Position numbers and translations under genes: made by a program. The notes below the pieces were generated by a model that saw only the letters and a program-made list of their open reading frames with translations, was not told the origin of the DNA and did not search any database. 64,000 nt of DNA from Pseudoips prasinana (lineage: Eukaryota > Arthropoda > Insecta > Lepidoptera > Nolidae), in NCBI GenBank assembly GCA_951640165.1, contig OX621253.1, positions 16,324,001-16,388,000 on the forward strand, in the 5' to 3' direction. This document shows, in pieces, positions 1 through 10,053 of the stretch. The first letter of the stretch is position 1; every line of letters begins with the position of its first letter.

Positions 1-142
1 AACGGCAATTGGTACTTTCCCTCTCTAAGTTTTCTAAATGGTTTGGGTACTATCAACAGTAGGCATGATTTGAGCCGTCAAGTAAAATAAATCTGTTGCC
101 TTTGCAATCTCGTATTGACTGTCCTCGCAAACTGAAACATTA

Positions 143-425
143 TTATTATCTATATAAGTATATATTTACAAAAGATTTAATTTAATGTAATCTTGTTATA
201 GAAGAGCGGAGCTTCCTAACACAAGCAAGATTATTTGCTTAAAAGGTGGCTCCAACCACTTGATACTGTTATAGACTAAGTTAATGAAATAAACTATTTG
301 ATTTGATTTTGAAAAGAAAAGTACAATTAAAGTACTTATATCAGTTATCTGGTTTCCATAGTACAAGCTCTGTTTAGTTTTGGATCAGATGACAGTGTGA
401 ATAATGGTCTAAGATATTATTATTG
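143..425 (+). mobile_element. SINE-2 body and tail, split by a LINE tail
   Basis: The SINE-2 body (TATATAAGTATATATTTACA) and the SINE-2 tail (GGTTTCCATAGTACAAGCTC, then GATCAGATGACAG) match other copies at 31.9, 48.7 and 60.7 kb. A 136-bp block at 176-311 interrupts them. The tRNA-like head is missing, so this copy is 5' truncated. Confidence 0.7.
176..311 (+). mobile_element. LINE 3' end inserted in a SINE
   Basis: This block ends with a polyadenylation-like AATAAA followed by ATTTGATTTGATTTT, the kind of simple tail left by non-LTR retrotransposons. It is flanked by AAAAGA at 170-175 and again at 312-317, a 6-bp direct repeat that fits a target-site duplication. Removing it restores the SINE-2 consensus. 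The family was not identified. Confidence 0.6.
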
Positions 426-487
426 TTTATGTATACGTTCCTCGTTTATTCGTTTCGTATGTATAGGCATATCTCCTAATATGATAC

Positions 488-535
488 TTGGGGGAGGCTT
501 GTCCAGCAGTGGACTGCTTCCAGCTGTAATATAAA
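488..535 (+). mobile_element. RTE LINE 3' end, very short fragment
   Basis: GGGGGAGGCTTGTCCAGCAG matches the end of the RTE coding frame seen at 10.9 and 45.7 kb. Only about 48 bp remain. Confidence 0.65.
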
Positions 536-579
536 ATATGATACGTTTCTCGATAAAAATAAAACGTAGTAATTGACAA

Positions 580-655
580 CCGCCGTGACTCATTTGGTAG
601 TCAACCTCCCTTTTGATCGAATGGTTGCGGGTTCGTTCCACGCGAAAGACAAACA
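580..655 (+). mobile_element. tRNA-like SINE head (fragment)
   Basis: There is an A-box-like TGACTCATTTGG and, about 40 bp on, a B-box-like GGGTTCGTTCC. This resembles the tRNA-derived head of a SINE. It has no proper acceptor stem and is not a working tRNA gene. Confidence 0.4.
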
Positions 656-736
656 TTTATCTTCATCATATATTATTATATCATTATATATTATTATTGC
701 ACGTCAATTTTAACCCCCGACGCAATAAGAGGGCTA

Positions 737-905
737 GCCACCCAGTAGGTTATTAATCGGGACCGAGACCTTAACGTGTCCTCCGAAGCACTTGAAGTGC
801 AGAAAAACCACTTTGGTGGTCACCCATCTATGGACTAACCGGCAGCCTAGTTGCTTAAACTCGCTCATCACTTGTGGACCGGTGAGAGCATCTAGCTATG
901 AGCTA
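737..905 (+). repeat. Family D interspersed repeat
   Basis: This is the 3' two thirds of a ~240-bp repeat. Shared blocks include CACCCATCTATGGACT, GCCTAGTTGCTTAA and GGTGAGAGCATCTAGCTATG. Other copies lie at 11.9, 14.5, 20.2, 30.4, 44.4 and 47.8 kb. I see no coding frame and cannot assign a class. Confidence 0.75.
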
Positions 906-1588
906 TTTTTATTTCTGTCTGTCCTATCAGTGTAGTCAAGTCCAAAGCCGTATTTATGTGAAGACAAATCCCGGCCCGACACAGGTGTATTCCTTTAATA
1001 TTTAGTTTGGAGCTTTAAAACATAAGACTGTACTTATTCTTGTTAGTTTGGATAATATTTATTTAAATAAAGGCAACTCAACAATAAAATTGATTATTTA
1101 TGTGGCAACACCAAGCGGTGACGTTAGACAAGGGTTTTGGCACGCGGAAAAAGATGCATCTGGGCATTGTTTCATTTTCAAAAATTGGTGTAAATTCGAG
1201 TTTCTATGTGTAAACATGGTGGATTTTTAGACATAGCATCTTCGACAACGTCCACAAATGAAGGAAAGTGCCATATTGCCATGAATTGCGATTTTCTGTG
1301 ATGAATCTAAATCTCCATATAAGCCTCTAGAAAAAGTCTCCACTGCTTTACTGTGGTACAAGGACTATGTATGACTTGACTGCGACGAAAATAAATGAAA
1401 TAAAAATATATATCTACTACCTACTGAAGGTGGATCATAAAGGCGGAAAGGACAGAGCCGTAAAACTGAATTATTAAAAAAAAACGTTAGACAAGCAGAC
1501 TAACCGAATGGGTCGGCACTTTGTTCTGGAACACGCTATGAGTTGGTCATGTCAGAAAAATAAAGTATCATACATGGTTAGTTCTAGA
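906..1588. other. No gene recognised
   Basis: This is AT-rich DNA with only short open frames (60 codons at most) and no motif I recognise. It may hold older decayed repeats. Confidence 0.5.
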
Positions 1589-1988
1589 ATCTAATCCCTG
1601 TGTCGCGGAGCACTTTACAAACATAAAATAGACCGATACAAATTACATCCAGACTCAGAACAACTATTTATGGGTCATACTTATATATAATTTAGATGTA
1701 ATGTACCACTTAATTTTAATTATTTAATTCTGTAACCTGAAGCATGAATGAAGCACTTTTTATTGTAAAACAATCCTCGACGGACGAGACTGGATCCTGC
1801 AACACAGGGTATCCTAGTGCGGGTTCCAGTGTCACCTTAAATATCTAAGTGCAACCATTTAAGAAACAATAAATTTTATTTTATTTTATTTTATTATTTA
1901 TTTATACAAATAGTTGTACGGCTCGGGACTTGAACCCGCGAAACGAAGCGGCGAGGCGACTGTCTTAGCCGCTGCGCCATACGTGCAA
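1589..1988 (-). mobile_element. SINE-4, interrupted by an insertion
   Basis: Read on the minus strand, the tRNA-like head (GCAGCGGCTAAGACAGTCGC) lies at about 1899-1988 and the body at 1589-1682. The two halves join cleanly if the intervening ~216 bp are removed. The same family occurs intact at 19.8 and 39.9 kb. Confidence 0.7.
1683..1898 (+). mobile_element. Retroposon tail inserted in SINE-4
   Basis: The block ends with AATAAA followed by repeated TTTTA units, a typical retroposon 3' tail. It contains ACACAGGGTATCCTAGTGCG, similar to the SINE-4 tail, so it may be a related non-autonomous element. I see no clear target duplication. Confidence 0.45.
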
Positions 1989-2706
1989 TCAATGTATCTA
2001 AATCTGTAATAAATATATCTATGTCACCCATTATGGAGTATTCTTAAATTTTTAGCTATTTATATAGTTACTTTTAAATAAACTTGTTCCTATTCCTTGT
2101 CTATTTAATTAAAATGAATACTAAGAAAACGATTAATGTAAATTTACAATAACAATTAATAAATCATAAAACCGACTCCATCTTTTCATTAGACATTAGA
2201 TTAAAATAAAGTTTATTTAGGTCCGTTCCGGAAGTTTTCCCTAACAATTAAGAATGATTAAAATCAGCTTGTAAACAATGAATAAATCGCGTAATGTTTT
2301 GTGTTGGATGTTTTTGTACAGCAAAAGCTTGGCTGAGTGGGATCAAGATTCGAAATCTTAATACATTCATATTGAGTTTCTGTGGGTTAGGTGAGTTGAA
2401 TGTGGTTTCCAAACGCCGTATCGACTGTAACCCCTCAACATCAAGCAGTTCGTATGTCTTTTATCTGAGTTACTTACACGAAAATCCTTGTACCTTCGAA
2501 TAGACAAGTCTATGTATACTTAATAGACCACCCTACGACACAGATTATAATACCACTACGGAATAAGTTTCCGAGTTTATAAAACCAGTTTTCAATTATA
2601 ATGTTTTAGTGAAGTTGAAAATAGAACTATCACAAGCTTTGAAACATTGTTAAAACTGAAGCGCAGTGTGATAAAATAATGCATAAAGCTCTTCATAACT
2701 CAAACT
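1989..2706. other. No gene recognised
   Basis: AT-rich sequence. The longest open frame is 69 codons with no recognisable motif. No matching repeat was found elsewhere in the window. Confidence 0.5.
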
Positions 2707-3105
2707 ATTAATAATTTAATGTTGGGTTTCTGAGTGTAGTAGTGAGTAAGGTCACCAGTGCCTCTAGCACGAGTTCCTGCAGTTTACTTACTCGATCACA
2801 CGTACAGTTTCTCCCATACATTGAGCACCAGCGCCTCTCGCGGAAACTATTAAGAACTAAAACTCTGGTGCTCAATGTATGGGAGAAACTGTACGTGTGA
2901 TCGAGTAAGTAAACTGCAGGAACTCGTGCTAGAGGCACTGAGCTCATTGGGGTGGCGGGGAAGGGTCGCAACACTTGTTTGCTCTCTTAAAGGCCGGCAA
3001 CGCACCCTTGACTCCTCTGGTGTTGCGAGTGTCCATGGGCGGCGGTAATCACTTACCATCAGGTGACCCCCTTGCTCGTTTGTCGCCCTCAGATATATAA
3101 AAAAA
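2707..3105 (+). mobile_element. Family E LINE tail, with palindrome insertion
   Basis: It carries the family E signature AAAGGCCGGCAACGCACCC, CATGGGCGGCGGTAATCACT and TACCATCAGGTGACC and ends in an A-rich run. At 58.4 kb the same family preserves a short coding stretch (FKKRVYSFLKGRQR), which suggests the 3' end of a non-LTR retrotransposon. Compared with copies at 16.7 and 20.9 kb, this one carries about 181 extra bases forming a perfect fold-back. Confidence 0.75.
2756..2940. repeat. Perfect 76-bp inverted repeat (fold-back)
   Basis: The left arm 2756-2831 and right arm 2865-2940 are exact reverse complements over 76 bp, separated by 33 bp. The arms begin and end with CAGTGCCTCTAGCACG and its complement. 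Family E copies at 16.73 and 21.02 kb lack the block and show the uninterrupted site (GCCAGAGGTCATTGGGG-like). It is therefore an insertion or fold-back gain, probably young because no arm mismatch has accumulated. Confidence 0.9.
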
Positions 3106-3564
3106 AAATAATAATATATAAACCATTGACAATTTTAGACTGATTTATTTACGTACACGTTTTTAAAGATTTCGAACTTTTTAAAGAACATTTACCATAT
3201 TACAAATGTTGTTCAAGTCGTCACCCTTACGTTTGAATACGAAGGTGATTGGCCGAAGCACGACACAAATACTGCACGACTTGCACTTTACAACAAATTG
3301 GATCAGTTGAGTGCTCGAGCCTTGCCAAATGTAATGTTGTGAACTCGAAACGGGACGTATTATCAAAGCCTAATGGCACCGTTTCAGAAGCTTTGGAAGT
3401 TCATTATGTATCTATAAATATTGGAGCAAATATTCTTCGTAAACCAATTATATGAATATCATAGTTGTTCTCCTGAAACGTAAGCATAAAGCAGTTAGCT
3501 TATAAGAAAACCTGTGCAGCAAATGGTATGAGTAATTTCATTGCATCCTAGTTACGTTTTTATA

Positions 3565-3743
3565 CTAGCTGTGCCCTGCGGTTTTACCTGCGTTAAACTT
3601 AATAAATTATAACCTATGTGCTAATCCAGGGTGTCAGCTAACTCCATTAAACATTTTATTAATATCGCTCCAGCCGTTTAGACGTGAAGAAGTAACAAAC
3701 ATACACACTCTCACAAACTTTCGTCTTTATAATATTAGTGTGA
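3565..3743 (-). mobile_element. Small non-autonomous Helitron
   Basis: On the minus strand it starts with TC (TCACACTAATATTATAAAG) and ends with a hairpin (CGCAGGTAAAACCGCAG-type) about ten bases before CTAG. Insertion is between A and T. TC start, subterminal hairpin and CTRR end are the diagnostic features of Helitrons. At 179 bp it has no room for Rep/helicase. Confidence 0.85.
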
Positions 3744-3787
3744 CTAGAGCACTTGTTCGAAATTCTATTGTCAAAGGCGTTAAAGAT

Positions 3788-3932
3788 CATCATCATCATA
3801 TCAGCCGAAAGACGTCCACTGCTGGACAAAGGCCTCCCCCATAGATCTCCACAATTGCCGGTCTTGCGCTATCCGCATCCAGCAATTTCCAGCGACCCGC
3901 ACAAGATCATCGGTCCATCTTGTAGGGGGCCT
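3788..3932 (-). mobile_element. RTE LINE 3' end with target duplication
   Basis: This 145-bp, 5'-truncated RTE copy starts (minus-strand 3' end) with an ATC microsatellite and then CAGCCGAAAGACGTCCACTG. Read in minus, it encodes the family tail around WTDDLVRVAGNCWMRIAQDR. It is bounded by a perfect 12-bp direct repeat, GGCGTTAAAGAT, at 3776-3787 and 3933-3944. Confidence 0.9.
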
Positions 3933-4296
3933 GGCGTTAAAGATACCTAAATAATATTAATCTGTTCTCAGTTTTGATACTTAATTTGTCATCTCTTCTC
4001 AGTGGGTCAAAATCATGGTGGTGTGAGTAATGTTTTTGATATTTAAATAATTTTCTATGTCTATTATATAAATATACTAGCTGGTGCCCGCGACTTTGTC
4101 CGCGACAATTTTAATGATGACCAATGTAACTTACTTCTAGGTTAATCTAAAAAATATAACTTTTAAAAGAAATATGCAATATAAATTTATGAAAACCTAA
4201 CCTATAAATAACCTAGCTAAGAAATAAACTAAAGACTACTTTGCTACTGTTATTTAAAAAAAGGACCCGATACCATCAACCAAAAAATCAAAGAAT

Positions 4297-4360
4297 ACTT
4301 ACTGACTTTACTTAAGGACAATTGATATGTATCAATTGTTCTTAAGTAAATTCAGTAAGT
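4297..4360. repeat. Inverted repeat, ~31-bp arms
   Basis: The stem begins ACTTACTGACTTTACTTAAG and returns as CTTAAGTAAATTCAGTAAGT after a 2-3-base turn around 4328-4330, with two mismatches. It lies in the 3' part of the large Helitron. Confidence 0.85.
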
Positions 4361-4566
4361 CAAATAGAGTAAAATAATAATCAACGATGGATTAAGCACA
4401 AAGGTAACTCCCATTAGATTAGGTTGCGACCACGGCATTGATAGGTCTAATATCACATTTTGTGGAAACCATAGCGCAATCTAAAATAATGATTACGCCA
4501 TCTACTAACAAAAATATAAACTTGTAAAGCGGTAAAATTAAGATGTGTGCATATTTTTTGGGTGAG

Positions 4567-4622
4567 ATTTAGGCGATCATCTATTGATTCAGAAAACTGA
4601 ATCAATAGGTGATCGCCTAAAT
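4567..4622. repeat. Inverted repeat, 26-bp arms, AAAA loop
   Basis: The arms 4567-4592 and 4597-4622 are complementary except for one base (ATTTAGGCGATCATCTATTG against CAATAGGTGATCGCCTAAAT). The loop is four A residues. Confidence 0.9.
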
Positions 4623-5179
4623 TACACACAAAAACAAAAAATTTGGTAGTCAATTAAATTTTATTTGCTCAAAATAAATATCCAGAAGGACTACCTTTTA
4701 TTTCAAGCATTTATTTATTTTAACCGATGTTCCAAATAAGTTCTGCGATCTGAAACGATATAAACGCAATCTAGTTACAAAATTGTGAACTTGTAGATCA
4801 GTAAAATTCAGATGATATTTTTTGGGTGCGATCATCTCGACACGAACAATTTATACTACGCTAACTCAAATTTTAGGTGGTAAATTCTTTTTTTATCCCA
4901 TTTTGATAAAAATGTCGTTTTTTTTAATTTGTTATAAAAGTTACCAAAAATAAAAAGTAGTTACAAATCTTATAAAACGCTAAATCTTTACTTAGACGAC
5001 AACGACCACGACTTTTTAAGCAACTTGGCATAAGAAACGAATTTCTCTAAAATATGAGTTGGCGTAAAATAAATTGGCGTGTTGGTGTCGATCTATTGAA
5101 TCAGTTTTGGATTACCTTTTTTTAACAACAAATTATTCCCTGGATTGCTTTATTTTTAACCGAAATACCAACTTATATG

Positions 5180-6485
5180 CGTTTAACTTCAAAAAGAAAA
5201 ACAGATTTTCATACAAACTTACACCCCCTATTTTAGTCGTCCTTAGTGGTGGAAATTCCAAAAATCCTGAATATATATATAATTTTTAAATAAAGGGTCA
5301 AATACCAATTTCCATTCATCCAAAAAATTCACAGTTTTAATACAAACTTCCATCCCCTATTTGTCACCCTAAAAGGCTGGAATTCCCAAAAATCCTGTAA
5401 CACATATTTTTAATTTTTTAATTAAAGCCATATACCAATTTTCATGCGTTTACCTTAAATAAAGTCACATTTTTCATACAAACTTACATCCCCTATTTGT
5501 CACCCTTAGGGGTGGAATTCTCGGAAATCCTGAAACAGATATTTTTAATTTTTAACTGAAATGCTAAATACCAATTTTAATGCGTTTAACTTAAAACTTG
5601 TTGTCACATTTTTCATACAAACTTAAATCCCGAATTTTGCGCCCTTGGGGGTGGAATTTTCAAAAATCCTGAAATATATATTTTAATTATTATCTATAAG
5701 GCCATATACCAAAGCCTTAAACATCAAAATAAGGGATTTTCATAAAAATTTTCATCCCTTATTTTTCACCCTTAGGGGTGGTATTTTCAAAAACCCTTCT
5801 ACAGTGGATGCCTGCGTCATAAAAGATAGCTACTGTCAAAATATCATGTCTCTAACTCCAGCCGTTTAGGCCGTTGATATGTCAGTCAGTCAGTATAAAC
5901 TTACATCACCTATTTTACGCCCTTGGGGGTGGAATTTCCAAAAATCCTGAAATAAATATTATATATTTTTAACAGAAAGGCCAAATACTCATTTTCATGC
6001 GATTAACTTCAAAAATATCGCATTTTTCATACAAACTTTAATCCCCTATTTTATGCCCTTTGGGGTGGAATTTTCGAAAATCCTGAAATATATATATTTT
6101 TCATTTTTCACTGAAAAGCCATATACCAATGTTCATGGGTTTAACTTCAAGTCCCAGCTTACATAGAAACTTACATCCCGTAATTTTCGCCCTTAGGGGT
6201 TCAAAAATCCTGAAATATATATTTTTTACTTTTAACTGAACGTCCAAATACCAATTTTAATGCGTTTAACTTAAAAAAAAAAACAGATTTTCATACAAAC
6301 TTACATCCGCTATTTTGCGCCCTTGGGGGTGGAATTGCCAAAAATCCAGAAACACATATTTCTTATATTTAACTGAAAGGCTAAATACCAATTTTCATGC
6401 CTTTAAATTAAAAAATGACAAAGTTTCATACTAACTTTGCACCCCCGTTTTACCCCCTTAGGGGTTTAATTTCAAAAAATCCTTC
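5180..6485 (-). repeat. Tandem array, ~134-bp units, about ten copies
   Basis: The core CATACAAACTTACATCCCCT, then a CACCCTTAGGGGTGGAATT-type block and AAAAATCCTGAAA, recurs with its ATCCCC-type core near 5223, 5352, 5488, 5627, 5754, 5905, 6041, 6175, 6305 and 6441. Spacing is 127-151 bp, mostly 130-139. Units differ at many positions, so the array is old. Between the fifth and sixth unit a CAGTCAGTCAGT segment, also seen at the element's end, interrupts the pattern. Confidence 0.9.
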
Positions 6486-7185
6486 CTTATTCCTTGTCTA
6501 CATTATAAAGTAAATATCTGTGCAAAATTTCAGCTTTCTAGGTCCAAGGGTCTGGGCTGTGCGTTGATGAGTCAGTCAATCAGTCAGGACTTCTCTTTTT
6601 ATTTATATAGATTAGATTTCTGTACTCCTTTTCCATACGAACTTTAACTATTACATACTCCTCGGTCTGCTCAATTTTCTTAAAATGGGGTACCTACAAA
6701 GTTTTTGCTTCCGTTTTAATTTTATGATATTCAGTAGTGCCTATAGAGAAGGTTTAAGATGTTTCAGAGGGAATGCATTCGTTAAGATATTAAAAAATAT
6801 GTACTAAGGACATTATTAAATATATACGCGACGAAATAGGCGCAAATTATTTAAATTTGCCTGAAAATTGTGTAGTAGTTGAGTGTAAAGCGCATAATAA
6901 GAATATCTTTATTACAGTAAAGCTTCACAGAGTGTTAAAAATAACTTTGGTCCCAAACTAGGCATTGTGCCTGTATCTTGGGTACCGATCACACGGGTTG
7001 TACTTATTATAATACAGGTTTACATGGACAAGATTCATAATCAACTAAATAAAGAAAATTTACAACACAGTTCAATACATATTAACATAGTGAGATCAAA
7101 ATCACTAATCTTAATAAGCAAGGGAGCTAGTGTAAAATAAAATTAAACTTATCAACTAATGAGGGTTGTATGTGTGTAAGTGTAG

Positions 7186-7242
7186 AAAGAAGAGAGAAAG
7201 TAAGAGAGATAGAGAGAGAAACAGAGAGAAGTGAGAACGTGC
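7186..7242. repeat. GA-rich simple repeat
   Basis: Purine-only run of GAAAG and GAGA units (AGAGAGATAGAGAGAGAAAC) in the 3' untranslated part of the LINE. Confidence 0.8.
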
Positions 7243-7264
7243 TTCGTAAGAGTAGTTGTAGAGT

Positions 7265-9208
7265 TCAGACAAGATTTTCAGTTTCGGTATAATTTAACGA
7301 GAAAAGCCATTTTTTTAAGGTGATATGTAGTTTACCATAAGTTTGATTTTTGATGTTTAGAATAGCGGATACTTTGTTGTACGAGTGAGGATGTGAGAAA
7401 ACTGGACAGCGTCGGGCGAGGAGGGAGTTAAAGGGTGGAAGTGGTATTGTGAAAACCCGTTTTGATATAATTTCGTCATAATCAGGCCTATTGTGGAGAT
7501 TTTTATGAGCGCTGGTGATCGCTCGTAGAATAAAAAGTTGTCTAACGCGAAGTACTTCAATAATCTCATATAGAATGTCTGTGGGAAATCGGAAAGGTTT
7601 TTTTAATGTTACTTTTAGTAATGCCCGTTGAGCTCTTTCAAGAAGAACTAAATAGCTTTTCCCAGCGCTTCCCCAAACTGATATACAGTATTGAATAATG
7701 GGTTGGCATAAAACTAGATATACTCTGCGTAGTAAGTCAATAGGGAGGCAGTCGCGAAGATTTTTCATAATATATATGAGTTTACGAACCCTGCCCGAGA
7801 TTGTAAAGATGTGTGATTTAAAAGAGAGTGTTGAGTCTATTATGATTCCTAAATATTTAATGGAGGAGGTACGCTGAATTGGTTTGCAAGAACAAACCGG
7901 TAAAGTAAAGTGAGAATTAGAAGGACAGGAGTGTATGGTTAGGGTAAGGTTTAAGGGCGGGTTGGATATCGATGATTTAGAAAAGGCTATGAGTTTAGTT
8001 TTTTGGATATTCAGAGTTAGTAAGTTACCGTTGAGAGCGTTAACAACCTCGGACATACCTACGTTAGCGCTCTGAAACACTCGTTCCCATGATTTATCAT
8101 GGAATAATATGACTGCGTCATCTGCATATGTGACAATGTCTGAGTTGTTTATGTGTAAGCGTACAATGTCGTTTATATACAATATAAATAGTGTGGGCCC
8201 TAGTATACTGCCTTGTGGGACACCAAAACCAATTTCTAGCTGGTCGCTGGTTTGGTTACCTATTTTTATGTATTGCTTGCGGTTGCTTAAGTAGCTCTTA
8301 AACCAGTTGTAAGGAATACCTCTAATTCCAGAAGCCTCTAGCTTTTTTAAAAGTAAATCTATTGAAACTGTGTCAAAGGCCTTGGCTAGATCAAGAAACA
8401 CTGCAAGACAATTCTCTTTGTTTTCTATGTAAGTGGCTATTTTATTAAGTAGTGTTGTTGCAGCATTTTCAGTAGATTTACCCCTCCGGAATCCAAACTG
8501 GTTATCGGATATAAGCAGATGTCTTTCCATGAACTTTACAAAACGGTGGTTGACAATTTTTTCTAATATTTTAGAAATTACACTAAGCAAAGCAATAGGG
8601 CGGTAATTTTCTGGGTCGCATTTAGGGCCTGCTTTATGGATGGGGGATACGGCGGCAACCTTCCAGACTTCAGGGAATACACCGGTTTTGAAACTGAGAT
8701 TAAAAATGTGTGTTAGTGGGGTAAGTATGGAGCTGAGTGTTTTCTTAAGAAAAAGAGCATTAATAGAATCGGGCCCAGGGGCACTGTCATTTTTAAGTTG
8801 AAGGATAATAGATTTTATTTCTGATGGATCTGTTGGTTCTAGGAAGAAAGAGTGGTTATTGGTGAACGTTGGTGTGTATTTCCTAACGAGTGAGTCAAGA
8901 GTGTTATCAGTGTTAGTGAGAATCGTACTAGCTAATTTTTCGCCAACAGTAGTGAAATGTTGATTGCAGTAATTTAATATAGAACTCGTTGCGTATGGTT
9001 TAGTAATTAATTCAGACGGATGAGCCTTTAACTTGGATGTTCCTGTTATGTTTTTTATGGTTTTCCATAGTTCTTTCGGATCTGTCGAATTTTCAGATAT
9101 AATAAACTTGCTTCCGTTGTTTTCTTTATTTGCAAGTTCAAATACTAGATCTAACCACTGTTTCAGAAATAAATAACGCTCAAATATCGCTAAATTTAAT
9201 TGAACGCT
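7265..9208 (-). CDS. LINE reverse transcriptase, partial open frame
   Basis: An open frame of 647 codons with no internal stop or frameshift. It copies retrotransposon RNA into DNA at the insertion site. The finger region has CDPENYRPIALLSVISKILE (about residues 194-213) and FGFRRGKSTENA (238-249). Motif A is FLDLAKAFDTV (271-281), motif B GVPQGSILGP (329-338) and motif C YADD (361-364), so the catalytic aspartates are kept. The C-terminal thumb ends at NYTETENLV. The frame opens after a TAG at 9209-9211 without a start codon because the upstream endonuclease part is missing. The motif set points to the CR1/L2/Daphne side of non-LTR elements; the exact clade is uncertain. An intact frame implies a fairly recent insertion. 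Confidence 0.9.
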   Translation of the reverse strand, partial: SVQLNLAIFERYLFLKQWLDLVFELANKENNGSKFIISENSTDPKELWKTIKNITGTSKLKAHPSELITKPYATSSILNYCNQHFTTVGEKLASTILTNTDNTLDSLVRKYTPTFTNNHSFFLEPTDPSEIKSIILQLKNDSAPGPDSINALFLKKTLSSILTPLTHIFNLSFKTGVFPEVWKVAAVSPIHKAGPKCDPENYRPIALLSVISKILEKIVNHRFVKFMERHLLISDNQFGFRRGKSTENAATTLLNKIATYIENKENCLAVFLDLAKAFDTVSIDLLLKKLEASGIRGIPYNWFKSYLSNRKQYIKIGNQTSDQLEIGFGVPQGSILGPTLFILYINDIVRLHINNSDIVTYADDAVILFHDKSWERVFQSANVGMSEVVNALNGNLLTLNIQKTKLIAFSKSSISNPPLNLTLTIHSCPSNSHFTLPVCSCKPIQRTSSIKYLGIIIDSTLSFKSHIFTISGRVRKLIYIMKNLRDCLPIDLLRRVYLVLCQPIIQYCISVWGSAGKSYLVLLERAQRALLKVTLKKPFRFPTDILYEIIEVLRVRQLFILRAITSAHKNLHNRPDYDEIISKRVFTIPLPPFNSLLARRCPVFSHPHSYNKVSAILNIKNQTYGKLHITLKKWLFSLNYTETENLV

Positions 9209-9409
9209 CTATTTCTATTAAATTTAGAGTATGGAGGTATCGAGTGTAAAATACGTACAACAGTTAGTTTTATTACATCCACTATTTAAAAGTTTTATTG
9301 CCTCAATTTAAAATATAATATGAATATATAGAACAAATTAAAGAAATATTTATATCCGAGTGCGATTAAAATAATAATAATAATATATATTATAATAATT
9401 TTGTCAATT

Positions 9410-9638
9410 AATAATCTTGTCTGGAAAGGAAGTGTTCAATAAAAATGAATGATTGTGGTTTTGGAATAGAAGATTTAAAAAAACACCGTTTAAATGTTAT
9501 AATGAAATATATTTACGCCTCGACTGAGAGGTATGAAAAGATTTAATGTCAAATTTAAAACTAATGGTTTTAAATAAAAAAGTCAAAAACCACAATCATT
9601 CATTTTTATTGAACACTTCCTTTCCAGACAAAATTATT
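9410..9638. mobile_element. Fold-back/MITE with 53-bp inverted ends
   Basis: The arms 9410-9462 and 9586-9638 are complementary over 53 bp with one mismatch (TTGTCTGGAAAGGAAGTGTT against AACACTTCCTTTCCAGACAA). The 123-bp interior is AT-rich and has no coding. It is either a MITE or a local inverted duplication. I see no target duplication. Confidence 0.75.
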
Positions 9639-9683
9639 TATTGTTAATAAACAAAATATAATCATTACAATCACAAACTGAAT

Positions 9684-10053
9684 ATGATGATGTCCTCCCG
9701 ACCGAATTTCAGCCACGGCGGCTAGTCTCAATGGAGACTAGCCAATTGCGCAGGAGATAACAGTGCACAAGTGTGTGCGCAAACACAGGGGCACTTTCTA
9801 TTCCATCACTCTCATGATCCGATGGGACGACTAGCGACACGACCGGAAAGAGTTCAGGTACAAGACCGACGGCTTTACGTGCTCTCCGAGGCACGAGGGT
9901 GTAATACCGCCAACTTCCAGACTTCGGGCTGATACTGAGAAATTTCTTTTTACGGAAAAATCCCAACATCGCTTTTTGGCTCGACCCGGGAATTGAACAT
10001 AGGGCCTCGTTATCTCCGGTTGAAAACGCTACCGCTAGACCAACGAGGCAGTC
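9684..10053 (-). mobile_element. SINE-1, near full length
   Basis: Read on minus, the tRNA-like head GACTGCCTCGTTGGTCTAGC with B box GGTTCAATTCC is followed by GAAATTTCTCAGTATCAGCC, a central region (CGTAAAGCCGTCGGTCTTGT) and a tail ending GGCCGTGGCTGAAATTCGG-like with ATCATC. Length ~370 bp. The 86-codon minus frame here is a by-product of the SINE. Confidence 0.85.

Larger units (their letters stand above)
4077..6611 (-). mobile_element. 2.5-kb Helitron-like element with internal array
   Basis: The minus-strand 5' end is at 6611 (TCTATATAAATAAAAAGAG, TC start after A). The 3' end is at 4077 (GGGCACCAGCTAG, CTAG followed by T), with an imperfect GC-rich hairpin just upstream. The same type of termini bounds the 250-bp element at 51.3 kb. 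The interior has two fold-backs near the 3' end and a tandem array over roughly 5.2-6.5 kb. I see no helicase or Rep coding, so it is non-autonomous. That one element spans the whole stretch is inferred from its ends. Confidence 0.7.
6935..9208 (-). mobile_element. 5'-truncated LINE (CR1/L2/Daphne-like)
   Basis: On the minus strand this is a non-LTR retrotransposon remnant. It has a reverse-transcriptase frame (9208 to 7265), a GA-rich stretch just after the stop, and a 3' untranslated region with CCCAAGATACAGGCACAATG and CCTAGTTTGGGACCAAAG, a motif I associate with lepidopteran LINE tails. The endonuclease domain and ORF1 are absent, so it is a dead-on-arrival 5' truncation. No target duplication was found. 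The 3' limit near 6935 is approximate. Confidence 0.8.

Noticed and set aside
5180..6485. CRISPR-like or centromeric satellite array
   Set aside because: Units are ~134 bp, diverged and bounded by Helitron ends; the array has no short repeats with unique spacers and is too short for a centromere.
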